Source: Veillonellaceae bacterium (lineage in GTDB: Bacteria > Bacillota > Negativicutes > Veillonellales > Veillonellaceae). From it: 64,000 bases of DNA. Every line of letters starts with the position of its first letter. Position 1 is the stretch's first letter. The position numbers and the translations under genes are program-made. Positions 40,601-49,395 of this stretch are shown in pieces. The notes beneath the pieces were generated by a model that worked only from the letters and a program-made list of their open reading frames with translations, did no database searches and was not told the DNA's origin. The stretch lies in the NCBI GenBank assembly GCA_900766245.1, contig CAAFUR010000011.1, forward strand, positions 100,948-164,947, in the 5' to 3' direction.

Positions 40601-41528
40601 TGCCATCCACCTGCACCGGAACAATGATGGTGCACGCATTGATTTCGTCCGACACATCTAATTGATTTAGTTTGCCTTGATGACGAAGTTCTTGCATAGC
40701 CATTGTGGCCATGTCCATTAATGTGGGTACTACATTGCTCGATGGATTCAGTTGTTGTTTTGTTTCAAGATAGGTTTGATACGTTTTTTGAATCGGCTCG
40801 GTAAGGGCAGACTCATCAAAAGTAATCTCCGTTAATTGGGTATTGAATGTAGTGTGGCGACAATGATCTGACCAATAGGTATCTAATACACGAATTTCAG
40901 TCACTGTTGGATTGCGATGCTCTTTTTGAAAATACCTTTGAATACATAGTAGGTCTTCTAGAGTCATGGACAATTGCATATAGTGAAGGAGTTCTTCTAG
41001 CTTTATTTTCGTCAGGGTGGTGAACTCCTCTATGTGCGGAGTTTCTGGAACTACCGGCGTTACTATGTCTAGCGTTGTAGGAAGATCCATGGAACTTTCA
41101 CAAGTATCGATAGATTGTAAAAGGTATTGCCGAGCTGTATCTAGATGCACTTTGGAGAGTGGACCAGTTAATACATACACTCGTGCAGTACGTACTGTAC
41201 TATGATCATGATCGGTGAGGATGGAGAGGCATTGCTCTGCAGCATCAGCACGCTGGTCATATTGACCTAGTATAGGTGCAATAGCAATGGGATGGTCTAG
41301 GGAGGACAGGTTTAATGTAGTACAGGTAGTTTCTATGGGAGGTTCAGAAAAAATGAGGGTTTTAGCGCGTTCAAACTCTGATTCTGTGATTCCAGAGATG
41401 TCGTATCGTTCGTAGACCCTGAGGTCGGTGAGAGGAATCTGTAAGTCTTGTTGAAAGGTCGTAAGTAGTTGCTGTGACTCTTGTGATGTGGTAGTGTGAG
41501 GAGTGACAAATAGACGGAATATGTGCAT
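37620..41528 (-). CDS. purL: Phosphoribosylformylglycinamidine synthase, single-chain form
   Basis: A 1302-aa fused enzyme of de novo purine synthesis that converts FGAR to FGAM with glutamine and ATP. The synthetase part has YWSDHCRHTTF, LLFKNETHNHPTEIEPFGGAATCLGG and KGNPVTERKIQRLF. The C-terminal glutaminase has PVFPGTNCEYESA, PGGFSSGDEPAGSG, GICNGFQALIKLG (catalytic Cys) and HGEGRF. This is the large single-chain arrangement; Bacillus uses separate PurS, PurQ and PurL. Transcribed alone, away from purF. Confidence 0.95.
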   Translation of the reverse strand: MHIFRLFVTPHTTTSQESQQLLTTFQQDLQIPLTDLRVYERYDISGITESEFERAKTLIFSEPPIETTCTTLNLSSLDHPIAIAPILGQYDQRADAAEQCLSILTDHDHSTVRTARVYVLTGPLSKVHLDTARQYLLQSIDTCESSMDLPTTLDIVTPVVPETPHIEEFTTLTKIKLEELLHYMQLSMTLEDLLCIQRYFQKEHRNPTVTEIRVLDTYWSDHCRHTTFNTQLTEITFDESALTEPIQKTYQTYLETKQQLNPSSNVVPTLMDMATMAMQELRHQGKLNQLDVSDEINACTIIVPVQVDGKEEEWLLLFKNETHNHPTEIEPFGGAATCLGGCIRDPLSGRAYVYQAMRITGSGNPLVSKEHTLLGKLPQSYITTTAAKGFSSYGNQIGVPTGEVREYYHDSYRAKRLEVGAVIGAVPRSHVHRENPVPGDLIILLGGKTGRDGCGGATGSSKIHTKDSLSICGAEVQKGNPVTERKIQRLFRNPEVTQSIKRCNDFGAGGVAVAIGELADSIHIYLDTIPTKYTGLTGTELAISESQERMACIIDPSQWKRIQSYCAEENLEATIVGEVTNTGRLVMDFQGEIIVNLHRQFLATNGATQSTIAHIVSPRATPSPSFITNLSSLYTTTNASIETRFHQALQDLNSTSQEGLRAMFDSTVGANTVLFPFSGTYLKTPVQGMVAKLPVLQGTTTTASIMTHGFDPYLSEWSPYHGAQYAVLLSLAKLAALGGNISKAYLSFQEYFEKLNSPISWGKVVSALLGAYEAQRQLGVAAIGGKDSMSGTFQDLHVPPTLISFAVTTEEVNRILSPHFHEAHHHILFLYVPERSDGTPNWAAFKAHCKTLRSFNITQQVYSAYVVEQDGIGPATVKACLGNAIGCVYHKDELQRLVMAVSSTHENRELDQTSITQSCANTSENHSPHAALTPEDMLFYPFRGSFLIEVDTVTAQALRDLPHMYHIGTTQEDPSIVMGDTTISLDDLTNSYESTLASIFPIYAKEKNFGDTSTSADSKLLHTTQSKPCSKYTSLSHPKVLIPVFPGTNCEYESARAFTEHGAKIETLVIRNRSSLELQESIQALKRSIDSAQIVCFPGGFSSGDEPAGSGKFIATLFHNPYLQESLENLLYKRDGLVLGICNGFQALIKLGLVPTGHIQSLKQTSPTLTYNTIGRHISTIVHTKVVSTNSPWLSACQIGDIYTVPISHGEGRFLATTEQVEELYAQGQVATQYVDLVGNTTYYPRWNPNQSIGAIEGLLSPDGRVLGKMAHIERLGHGIHKNINGNLVMPIFASGVHYFID

Positions 41529-41624
41529 ACATAGCCTCCTTTAGGTTAATAGGACAGTAGTGAGATTCTTATTACATCCTATAGTATGTTTATTAGCGTT
41601 CCATACATGACTTTTTGTATCTTA

Positions 41625-41633
41625 AGTATACCA
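41625..41633 (-). promoter_or_regulatory. Extended -10 promoter of purL
   Basis: The minus strand reads TGGTATACT, about 97 bases before the purL start. The -35 region is poor. Confidence 0.5.
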
Positions 41634-41661
41634 CGTTTTTTGTTGATTCCTTGAGTTTATA

Positions 41662-41690
41662 TTGAAGATAGCTGTGTAGCAAGTTATAAT
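41662..41690 (+). promoter_or_regulatory. Promoter of the purF-M-N-D operon
   Basis: TTGAAG at 41662-41667, 17-bp spacer, TATAAT at 41685-41690. It is 30 bases from the opposing purL promoter, so one regulator site could control both. No purine riboswitch consensus was recognised in either leader. Confidence 0.7.
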
Positions 41691-41760
41691 AGAGATAGTT
41701 TGACATTTGATAATTTGTCCGTGTGCACGATATGAGTAGAGTATGACTCTAGGGGGCATA

Positions 41761-43173
41761 ATGAAATATGATGGTGTGTTAGATACATGGCATGAGGAAT
41801 GTGGAGTCTTTGGAGTCTATGACAAGTCCTCTACCATCGGGACAACTATATATAAAGGCCTTATGGCGTTACAGCACCGAGGGCAAGAGGGAGCGGGTAT
41901 CGTTGTGGTTCATGAATCACAGATAGATGTGGTGAAAGGCCCTGGGCTCGTGAAAGAGGCCTTACAGGATGTTTCTTTCTTAAAAGGTCATATAGGCATT
42001 GGACATGTACGGTATTCCACCACAGGTATAGAGAATCCTGATGATGTACAACCTCTTGTAGGAACATCGTCGTGGGGGACCTTCGCAGTAGCCCATAATG
42101 GGAACTTGACAAATGCTCCAGTGTTACGCCGCGAATTGGAATTGCAAGGCTCTAAGTTTACGACGACGATGGATTCAGAAGTAATCGTCCATTTGATCCA
42201 GCGGTCCAATGAATCGACGATTCTAGGCGCTATTCAGCAAGCTTGTAGGAGATTAGAAGGGGCTTTTTCTTTAACAATTGTTACGGATACGATGCTTATC
42301 GGTGTACGAGATTTTCAGGGGTATCGTCCTCTTTGCATAGGGCGCATCCCGCATGGGTATGTACTTGCCTCTGAAAGTTGCGCTATAGAAGCTATAGGCG
42401 GGATTTTCATTCGTGATGTAAGACCCGGTGAGATAGTCATCATTGATAAAAATGAAATCTGTAGTGTACCTTATCATCCTAAAGAGCGTACACAGAATAC
42501 TTGCGTGTTTGAATATATTTATTTTGCGCACCCTACTAGCGTTATCGATGGTCAAAGTGTATTAGAGGCAAGGGCGGCTATGGGTCGTCAGTTGGCAAAA
42601 GAAACTCAATATGAAGCGGATATTGTTATGCCTATACCTAACTCAGGGACTTTATCGGCTCGGGGATATGCAGAGGCATCTGGTATACCTTATAGGGAGG
42701 GATTAGTGCGTAATCCGAGGGTATTACGGACTTTCATAGAGCCTAACCAATTGGGTCGAGAAGAAGCGGTACGTAACAAGTTTAGTGTTATTCCTAAGGT
42801 GGTGCAAGGTAAGCGCATTGTTCTCATTGATGACTCCATTGTACGAGGTACCACAAGTCGATATATCGTTTCCATGTTGCGACAAGCGGGAGCGAAAGAA
42901 ATATATTTATGCTTAGCTTCTGAACCAGTTCGATATCCTTGCTATTTTGGTATCGATACATCCGATGCAGAAGAGTTGCTAGCTTATCGATATTCCATAG
43001 AAGAAATCCGCCAATACATTGGCGTTGATCGTTTATATTATTTGTCTCATGAAGGATTGATGCAGTCTTTGAAACAATTAGAAGCACAACATTTATGTGT
43101 GGCTTGTTTTACTGGAGAGTATCCAAGCCCTGTAGGGGAAGAGTATACCAAGGGAGGTACTTATGTCTGTTGA
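41761..43173 (+). CDS. purF: Amidophosphoribosyltransferase
   Basis: A 470-aa enzyme making phosphoribosylamine from PRPP and glutamine, the first committed purine step. The N-terminal glutaminase has EECGVFGVYD, with the catalytic Cys near residue 14 exposed after propeptide cleavage, and RHYSTTG-like VRYSTTG. The PRPP loop VLIDDSIVRGTTS marks the transferase domain. The ATG at 41761 is preferred to 41743 because an AGGGGG site lies just before it. It overlaps purM by 11 bases. Confidence 0.95.
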   Translation: MKYDGVLDTWHEECGVFGVYDKSSTIGTTIYKGLMALQHRGQEGAGIVVVHESQIDVVKGPGLVKEALQDVSFLKGHIGIGHVRYSTTGIENPDDVQPLVGTSSWGTFAVAHNGNLTNAPVLRRELELQGSKFTTTMDSEVIVHLIQRSNESTILGAIQQACRRLEGAFSLTIVTDTMLIGVRDFQGYRPLCIGRIPHGYVLASESCAIEAIGGIFIRDVRPGEIVIIDKNEICSVPYHPKERTQNTCVFEYIYFAHPTSVIDGQSVLEARAAMGRQLAKETQYEADIVMPIPNSGTLSARGYAEASGIPYREGLVRNPRVLRTFIEPNQLGREEAVRNKFSVIPKVVQGKRIVLIDDSIVRGTTSRYIVSMLRQAGAKEIYLCLASEPVRYPCYFGIDTSDAEELLAYRYSIEEIRQYIGVDRLYYLSHEGLMQSLKQLEAQHLCVACFTGEYPSPVGEEYTKGGTYVC

Positions 43174-44224
43174 TAATACACCTGTTACCTATTTAGATGC
43201 TGGCGTAGATGTGGAAGCGGGCAATCAGCTGATTCAAAAGATTAAAGAGCGAGTGGAACGCACCTATACACCAGCTGTACTAGGGTCCTTAGGCGGCTTT
43301 AGTGGGCTGTACTCTTTGGCACAACATACTATGAAGGAACCCGTTCTTGTATCTAGTACGGATGGGGTAGGCACGAAAATTCGTTTTGCTGTCCTTATGA
43401 ATGAGCATCGCCAAATTGGTCAAGATTGCGTTGCCATGAGTGTGAATGATGTGGTAGCACAGGGGGCGACGCCTTTATTTTTCCTAGATTATATTGCAGT
43501 AGGCAAATTGGAACATGATCATATTAAAAGTATCATCGATGGCATTGGTGAGGCCTGTGAAACATGCGGTTGTGCCTTAATTGGTGGAGAAACATCGGAA
43601 ATGTCTAGTTTCTACGGCGATGGTAACTATGATTTAGCTGGCTTTGCAGTGGGGATTGTAGATAAGGATCAATGCATTACGGGAGCCACTATCGAGGCAG
43701 GGGATATGGTCTTAGGTTTACCTTCTTCAGGTTTGCATTCCAATGGATTTTCTTTAGTACGTCATATTATTTTAGACAAAAAGCAAATGCCATTAGACAA
43801 ATATATAGATGAGTTAGGATGCACGATAGGAGAAGAAGTACTACGACCAACAAAACTGTATGTAAAACCCATTCTACCACTACTGAAAGAACAGTTGGTG
43901 AAAGGGATGGCTCATATTACAGGAGGATCTTTCTACGACAATATTCCTCGTATATTACCGAAAGGATTATCTGTCACGATTCACAGTGATGCTTGGCCAG
44001 TGCCACCGATTTTTAAACTACTACAAGAATGGGGACTTGTGGAATCAAAAGAAATGTATCATACCTTCAATATGGGTATAGGTATGGTGCTAGTAGTGAA
44101 GCCAGAGTTAGTAGAACGTGTGGTAGAAGTGTTGCAAGCACAAGGAGAAGTGGTGTACTCTATTGGACTTGTTACAGAAGGACAGGGAGATGTGACGATT
44201 CTTGGTGAGGCATTCCATGCGTAA
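43163..44224 (+). CDS. purM: Phosphoribosylformylglycinamidine cyclo-ligase
   Basis: A 353-aa enzyme that closes FGAM to AIR with ATP. The family start YLDAGVDVEAGNQLIQKIK, LVSSTDGVGTKIRFA, GQDCVAMSVNDVVAQGATPLFFLDYIA and GGETSEMSSFY are all present. It is translationally coupled to purF and overlaps purN. Confidence 0.95.
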   Translation: MSVDNTPVTYLDAGVDVEAGNQLIQKIKERVERTYTPAVLGSLGGFSGLYSLAQHTMKEPVLVSSTDGVGTKIRFAVLMNEHRQIGQDCVAMSVNDVVAQGATPLFFLDYIAVGKLEHDHIKSIIDGIGEACETCGCALIGGETSEMSSFYGDGNYDLAGFAVGIVDKDQCITGATIEAGDMVLGLPSSGLHSNGFSLVRHIILDKKQMPLDKYIDELGCTIGEEVLRPTKLYVKPILPLLKEQLVKGMAHITGGSFYDNIPRILPKGLSVTIHSDAWPVPPIFKLLQEWGLVESKEMYHTFNMGIGMVLVVKPELVERVVEVLQAQGEVVYSIGLVTEGQGDVTILGEAFHA

Positions 44225-44840
44225 ACGATTGGCTCTATTTGGCAGTGGCAGAGGGTCTAATGGAGAAGCCATCTATAAGGCTATAGAAGCGGGGCATATA
44301 GAGAGTGAAATAGTTCTTATCATTAGTGATAGATCCAATGTGGGTATTGTGGAGAAGGGATACACTTGGCAGATTCCCGTTCATATAATAGATCCGACTA
44401 TGTATGCACAGAAAGAGGAGTGGGTACAAGCTACGCTCGATGTATTAGCATCCTATGCCGTTGATGGGGTGTTGTTAGCTGGATATATGCGTGTATTACC
44501 GCCTACATTTGTGCAAGCGTACAGAGGAAATATCTTGAACATTCATCCCTCCTTATTGCCAGCTTTTACAGGGTTACAAGCACAGAAGCAAGCCTTACTA
44601 AAAGGCGTAAAATACACAGGATGTACCGTTCATTTTGTGGATGAAGGCATGGATACGGGTCCTATCATTGCGCAGGCGGTGGTACCTGTCTATGAAGATG
44701 ACACGGTGGATACTTTATCAACACGAATCTTGCATGAAGAGCATCGCATCTACCCAGAGGCGGTGCGATTATTTTGCGAGGATGCCTTGAATATAGTGGG
44801 ATCTCGTGTTGTCATTAAGAAACAAGCTATTATAAAATAG
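44217..44840 (+). CDS. purN: Phosphoribosylglycinamide formyltransferase
   Basis: A 207-aa folate-dependent GAR transformylase. FGSGRGSNGEAI near the start, NIHPSLLPAFTGLQAQKQAL with the catalytic His, and GCTVHFVDEGMDTGPII with the catalytic Asp are seen. The ATG at 44217 with GAGG six bases upstream is preferred to a TTG at 44202. It overlaps purM by 8 bases. Confidence 0.93.
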   Translation: MRKRLALFGSGRGSNGEAIYKAIEAGHIESEIVLIISDRSNVGIVEKGYTWQIPVHIIDPTMYAQKEEWVQATLDVLASYAVDGVLLAGYMRVLPPTFVQAYRGNILNIHPSLLPAFTGLQAQKQALLKGVKYTGCTVHFVDEGMDTGPIIAQAVVPVYEDDTVDTLSTRILHEEHRIYPEAVRLFCEDALNIVGSRVVIKKQAIIK

Positions 44841-44859
44841 TTTATATTGAGAGGTATCT

Positions 44860-46161
44860 ATGAAAGTATGTATTATTGGCAATGGTGGTCGTGAACACGC
44901 ATTAGCTTGGAAATTGCACCATAGCCCATCTGTAACAGATGTTTATGTAGTACCAGGAAATGCGGGTATGGCATCCGTAGCAACTATGGTAGAAATAGAT
45001 TGGAAACATCAAGAAAAATTGATGCCTTGGTTGGTTGAACATCAGATTGATTTAGTGGTAATAGGTCCAGAACTCCCTTTAGTAGAGGGACTTAGCGATG
45101 CGATCCGAGCCGTAGGGATTCCTGTGTTTGGACCATCCAAGCAGGCTTCTCGATTAGAAGGGTCTAAGTCGTTTGCAAAAGAATTAATGCGTCGATATGA
45201 GATTCCTACGGCAAAGTATGAGGTTTGCCAAGATGTAGAAACTGGAAAAGGCATTATTCATCAATGGGGTGTACCTATTGTATTAAAGAGAGATGGCCTC
45301 TGGGGCGGTAAAGGTGTCACTATTTGTGAGACTTTCACAGACGCAGAGCGAGTGTTGAAAGAGATGCTGAGTAGTTCGGAAGAAAGCGTTGTGATTGAGG
45401 AATATATGCGAGGACAGGAGGTATCCTTGTTGTCCTTTGTGGACGGTACTCACGTCTTACCTATGATAGGAGCAAGAGATCATAAACGATTGTTAGACAA
45501 TGATGAAGGTCCTAATACAGGAGGCATGGGCGCCTATGCACCGGTGCCAGAACTGGATGGCACTTTGGAACAAACCATAGTAGACACCATAGTAAAACCT
45601 ATCGTGAAAGCCATGGCAGAAGAAGGTCATCCTTATGTGGGTTGCTTGTATACAGGTCTTATGCTTACCGAGGAAGGACCGAAAGTAGTAGAGTTTAATG
45701 CTCGGTTCGGAGATCCAGAGACACAAGTGCTATTGCCATTATTACAGAGTGATCTAGGAGTCATCATGCATGCCACGGCTATGGGGCAGTTAGAGGGGAT
45801 GTCCTTAGAGTGGTCGAAACAATACGCTTCCTGTGTTATCTTAGCATCCGAAGGATATCCACAGCAGCCCGTGACAGGTCAAAGAATCACAGGAGATATT
45901 CATACTATAGATACTGTATCGATGGTATTTCACTCTGGTACAACATATGAAACAGATCACTATGTAACGCAAGGTGGTCGTGTATTAGGTGTTGTAGGGT
46001 TGGGGAATACATTGGAACAATCCTTAGAACATGCTTATGAACGTGTATCCATGATTGACTTTGAGGGACGACAGTATCGTAAGGACATCGGTGAATCGAG
46101 TATTGGATTTTGTATACATACGCAATATAGAAAAAATTCGATAGATAAAGAATATAATTAG
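44860..46161 (+). CDS. purD: Phosphoribosylamine-glycine ligase
   Basis: A 433-aa ATP-grasp enzyme that makes GAR. The start VCIIGNGGREHALAWKL, IGPELPLVEGL, RDGLWGGKGVTIC and EFNARFGDPETQVLLPLL are diagnostic. Last gene of the group; purH, often beside purN and purD, is not in this window, nor are purE, purC, purB or purK. Confidence 0.95.
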   Translation: MKVCIIGNGGREHALAWKLHHSPSVTDVYVVPGNAGMASVATMVEIDWKHQEKLMPWLVEHQIDLVVIGPELPLVEGLSDAIRAVGIPVFGPSKQASRLEGSKSFAKELMRRYEIPTAKYEVCQDVETGKGIIHQWGVPIVLKRDGLWGGKGVTICETFTDAERVLKEMLSSSEESVVIEEYMRGQEVSLLSFVDGTHVLPMIGARDHKRLLDNDEGPNTGGMGAYAPVPELDGTLEQTIVDTIVKPIVKAMAEEGHPYVGCLYTGLMLTEEGPKVVEFNARFGDPETQVLLPLLQSDLGVIMHATAMGQLEGMSLEWSKQYASCVILASEGYPQQPVTGQRITGDIHTIDTVSMVFHSGTTYETDHYVTQGGRVLGVVGLGNTLEQSLEHAYERVSMIDFEGRQYRKDIGESSIGFCIHTQYRKNSIDKEYN

Positions 46162-46170
46162 TGATATAAT
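46162..46170 (+). promoter_or_regulatory. Extended -10 promoter of nhaA
   Basis: TGATATAAT directly after the purD stop and 59 bases before the nhaA start; -35 weak. Confidence 0.5.
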
Positions 46171-46228
46171 AACAAAAGAATATGTTAGTTATTTAATGAT
46201 ATATATTACATAGTAGAGGGGTAATTGT

Positions 46229-47413
46229 ATGAATCGAATTGTATCTTTTTTTACATCACCATCAGCAGGGGGTGTACTACTCTTTGTAGCTGCTGTGGTA
46301 GGAGTGCTATTGGCAAACTCTCCAGTAGAAAGTTTGTACCACTCTTTGCTTCATGCTAAATTAGGACCATTGTCCATTGAATTATGGATTAATGACGTGG
46401 CCATGGCGGTCTTCTTTTTATTTGTAGGCCTTGAAGTAAAACGGGAAATGATTGCAGGGGAATTGAATACCAATGCAAAACGATTTTTGCCTGGTATTGC
46501 AGCATTTTTTGGCCTTTTAATGCCGGCTTTAATCTATTATTTCATTGTCGGTTATCATCCAGACTTTATTCATGGTTGGGGGATTCCAACAGCTACAGAC
46601 ATTGCCTTTGCCATCGGTATCGTTTCACTCTTAGGTGATCGAGTACCCATTGCAATGAAAGTATTTTTAACTACCTTGGCTGTTATGGATGACTTGATGG
46701 CTATTGTTATCATTGCTTTTTTCTATACAGCGGAGTTAAACTTCTTTTACTTATTCGTAGCAGCAATCATCGTGTTCATGTTACAATACGTAAACCGTAT
46801 GAACTATACGAGACCAATTCCGTATTTAGCATTAGGATTTGGCCTTTGGTTCTGTGTGTTTAAGTCAGGATTGCATGCTACCTTAGCAGGTGTAATTTTA
46901 GCGGCGTTTATTCCATACCATGGCATACGTGATGGTCGTCATGTATCTCCATTATCTGAATGGGAACACACCTTAAGTAACTGGGTTACCTACTTAATTA
47001 TTCCAATCTTTGGTTTTGCCAATGCAGGGGTATCTTTCCACGGATTTACTTTAGAAAGCTTTGCCCATCCAGTTGTATTAGGTGTTGCAGTAGGTTTAGT
47101 ATTAGGTAAACAAGTAGGAGTATTTGGCACATTGTTCTTACTAGTAAAATCTAAACTAGTGGAAATGCCAGCTCAAACCAATTGGACTCATGTGTATGGT
47201 ATCGCTCTATGTTGTGGTATCGGATTTACCATGAGCTTGTTCGTATCTTTGTTAGCCTTCCCTCCAGGAGAAGCACAAGAAATGGCAAAAGTTGGTATCT
47301 TCGTAGGCTCTATCGTATCTGGTATCTTGGGATATACAGTATTACGGATTGCAGGGCGAAAACAACAAGTAAATGTATCTGAATACGATATGATCAAAGG
47401 ACAGTATATTTAA
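46229..47413 (+). CDS. nhaA: Na+/H+ antiporter NhaA
   Basis: A 394-aa inner-membrane antiporter that extrudes sodium in exchange for protons at alkaline pH. It shows the NhaA segment PTATDIAFAIGIVSLLG and the ion-binding Asp pair in VMDDLMAIVIIAFFYT. LEVKREMIAGEL near residue 70 belongs to the pH-sensing region. About 12 membrane helices and normal length. Single-gene unit with its own promoter and terminator. Confidence 0.95.
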   Translation: MNRIVSFFTSPSAGGVLLFVAAVVGVLLANSPVESLYHSLLHAKLGPLSIELWINDVAMAVFFLFVGLEVKREMIAGELNTNAKRFLPGIAAFFGLLMPALIYYFIVGYHPDFIHGWGIPTATDIAFAIGIVSLLGDRVPIAMKVFLTTLAVMDDLMAIVIIAFFYTAELNFFYLFVAAIIVFMLQYVNRMNYTRPIPYLALGFGLWFCVFKSGLHATLAGVILAAFIPYHGIRDGRHVSPLSEWEHTLSNWVTYLIIPIFGFANAGVSFHGFTLESFAHPVVLGVAVGLVLGKQVGVFGTLFLLVKSKLVEMPAQTNWTHVYGIALCCGIGFTMSLFVSLLAFPPGEAQEMAKVGIFVGSIVSGILGYTVLRIAGRKQQVNVSEYDMIKGQYI

Positions 47414-47452
47414 TTGCATACTTCATAGAGAGTAGAGGCTCTATATAAAAGT

Positions 47453-47485
47453 CGCAGTGAAAGGAAACTTTTACTGCGTTTTTTT
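47453..47485 (+). terminator. Terminator of nhaA
   Basis: CGCAGTGAAAG (47453-47463) pairs with CTTTTACTGCG (47468-47478) with one G-T pair, then a T run. Confidence 0.88.
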
Positions 47486-47519
47486 AATTATGCCAATTTT
47501 CAATATGTAAAAAAAGTGC

Positions 47520-47548
47520 TTGCAATATTCGAATTAACTCCCTATAGT
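47520..47548 (+). promoter_or_regulatory. Promoter of the FecCD-type transporter operon
   Basis: TTGCAA at 47520-47525, 17-bp spacer, TATAGT at 47543-47548. No convincing Fur box was seen here. Confidence 0.6.
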
Positions 47549-47584
47549 AAGTATATAAGAATAAATGAGAATGGGAGGGTGACT

Positions 47585-48589
47585 ATGCATCATTACAAAC
47601 GGACCATGGTGATAGCAGTCCTTGTATGTGCAGGGATATTCTTACTATCTTTAGTGATGGGACGATTCTTTATTCCGGTTCAAGAAGTATGGAATATATT
47701 GCTATCTAAATTTTTAGTATTACCTATCACTTGGGATGCTTCGATGTATAATGTAGTTATGGAGATTCGATTACCTCGGGTATTAGGTGCTATTTTGGTA
47801 GGCATTGCGTTAGCTGTATCGGGTACAGCCTATCAAGGAGTTTTCCGCAATGATTTGGTATCTCCAGATTTACTGGGTGTTTCACATGGTGCAAGTGTGG
47901 GAGCCTGCTTAGGTATCTTATTACATTTGTCATTGTATGGGGTAGCAATATGTGCCTTTATTGGTGGTATCGCAGCCGTGTGCTTAACCTTGTTATTACC
48001 AAAATTAATTCAGAATCAATCGAGGATTGTCCTTGTCTTATGCGGTATCATTGTGTCTGGATTTATGGCAGCCATCATTGGACTACTGAAATACATTGCC
48101 GATCCAGATACAGAACTACAAGATATTGTGTATTGGCAGTTGGGTAGCTTGGCAAAAGTTACGTGGGATAATTTATTTTATGTATTACCGATTATTGTGA
48201 TTGGTACCTTAGCAATTGTAGCCTTGCGGTGGCGTTTAAATATTTTATCGTTATCCGATCAAGAGGCACAGAGTTTGGGTATTAATGTACATAAAGAACG
48301 AATTGTCATAATCGTAATTTCTACATTGCTAACTGCAGCAGCAGTATGCTTAAGCGGTACCATTGGATGGGTAGGCTTAGTCATTCCTCATTTATCTCGT
48401 ATGTTAGTAGGTCATGATCATAAAAAATTGATTCCCGCCGCAATTGTGGTCAGTGCCTCCTTTTTGATGGTAGCAGATTTGTTTGCTAGAGCGTTAACAA
48501 CAGCAGAGATTCCACTAGGAATACTCTGTGGATTCATTGGAACGCCATTCTTTGCGTGGGTATTGTATAAACAACGGAGGTATTTCTAA
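47585..48589 (+). CDS. FecCD/BtuC-family ABC permease
   Basis: A 334-aa permease with about ten membrane helices. It carries RLPRVLGAILVGIALAVSGTAYQGVFRNDLVSPDLLGVSHGA, the hallmark of iron-siderophore, haem and cobalamin importers, and GTIGWVGLVIPHLSRMLVGHDH with the ATPase-contact region. The ATG at 47585 follows GGAGG with 6-nt spacing; an ORF extends further upstream without a site. It overlaps the ATPase gene (TAATG). Confidence 0.9.
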   Translation: MHHYKRTMVIAVLVCAGIFLLSLVMGRFFIPVQEVWNILLSKFLVLPITWDASMYNVVMEIRLPRVLGAILVGIALAVSGTAYQGVFRNDLVSPDLLGVSHGASVGACLGILLHLSLYGVAICAFIGGIAAVCLTLLLPKLIQNQSRIVLVLCGIIVSGFMAAIIGLLKYIADPDTELQDIVYWQLGSLAKVTWDNLFYVLPIIVIGTLAIVALRWRLNILSLSDQEAQSLGINVHKERIVIIVISTLLTAAAVCLSGTIGWVGLVIPHLSRMLVGHDHKKLIPAAIVVSASFLMVADLFARALTTAEIPLGILCGFIGTPFFAWVLYKQRRYF

Positions 48590-49395
48590 TGGATTCTTTT
48601 GAGCTTTCAGTAGATTCTATCTCTTTTTCATATGGCAAGGGAGAGCCTAATATTTTTACGGACTTATCATTCTCTGTGAAAGCTGGTGATACCTTAGCTC
48701 TATTAGGGCGTAATGGGGTAGGAAAATCTACATTGCTTAGTTGCTTGATGTGCTTTCAGCAGGTACAATCGGGGCATATATATTGCAATGGTATAGATTT
48801 AGGGAGTGTGTCTATTCAAGAGCGAGCGAAGTTAATTGCTTTTGTACCACAGATTATAGGAGCAGATATAGCCTATACGGTACGAGATTATATATCCTTT
48901 GGAGCAACGCTACGAACGGGGATGTTTTCTTCACCAGGAAAAAAAGAATTTCAAAAAACAGATAGCATACTAGAAATGCTAGGGATTACAGAATTACGAG
49001 ATAAACCGTGTCGCGATTTAAGTGGAGGGCAACGACAATTAGTAGCGATTGGACGTGCTTTATTGCAAGATACGAGATTATTATTAATGGACGAGCCAAC
49101 ATCTGCATTAGATATACGTAATCAAGTGATTGTTCTAGAAACGATAGAACAATTGCGAACACAAGGATATGCTATTATTTTTACTACACATGTACCGGAA
49201 CAGGCTTTATTACTGAATAGCCGTGTTGGTTTATGTCGTGGTGGAACAATAGATTTTTACGATTCTGTCAATGATGTGACTGTGGAAGTATTGGAGAGAA
49301 TTTACCGGACGAAACTTAGTTTATTTTACAGCGAAACGGTACAGCGCACAGTTTGTGTTATCCCACAGTTAGGTCAGAAAGGGGAGATTTTATGA
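48589..49395 (+). CDS. FecE/BtuD-type ABC transporter ATP-binding protein
   Basis: A 268-aa ATPase: Walker A LGRNGVGKSTLL (about residues 42-53), Q-loop VPQII, signature DLSGGQRQLVAIGRALLQ, Walker B LLLMDEPTSALD, switch His in FTTHVPEQ. It starts inside the permease stop and its own stop overlaps the binding-protein start (ATGA). Confidence 0.92.
   Translation: MDSFELSVDSISFSYGKGEPNIFTDLSFSVKAGDTLALLGRNGVGKSTLLSCLMCFQQVQSGHIYCNGIDLGSVSIQERAKLIAFVPQIIGADIAYTVRDYISFGATLRTGMFSSPGKKEFQKTDSILEMLGITELRDKPCRDLSGGQRQLVAIGRALLQDTRLLLMDEPTSALDIRNQVIVLETIEQLRTQGYAIIFTTHVPEQALLLNSRVGLCRGGTIDFYDSVNDVTVEVLERIYRTKLSLFYSETVQRTVCVIPQLGQKGEIL

Noticed and set aside
37620..41528. Several 60-130-codon ORFs opposite or out of frame with purL
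   Set aside because: All lie inside a complete, motif-rich purL frame and lack ribosome sites.
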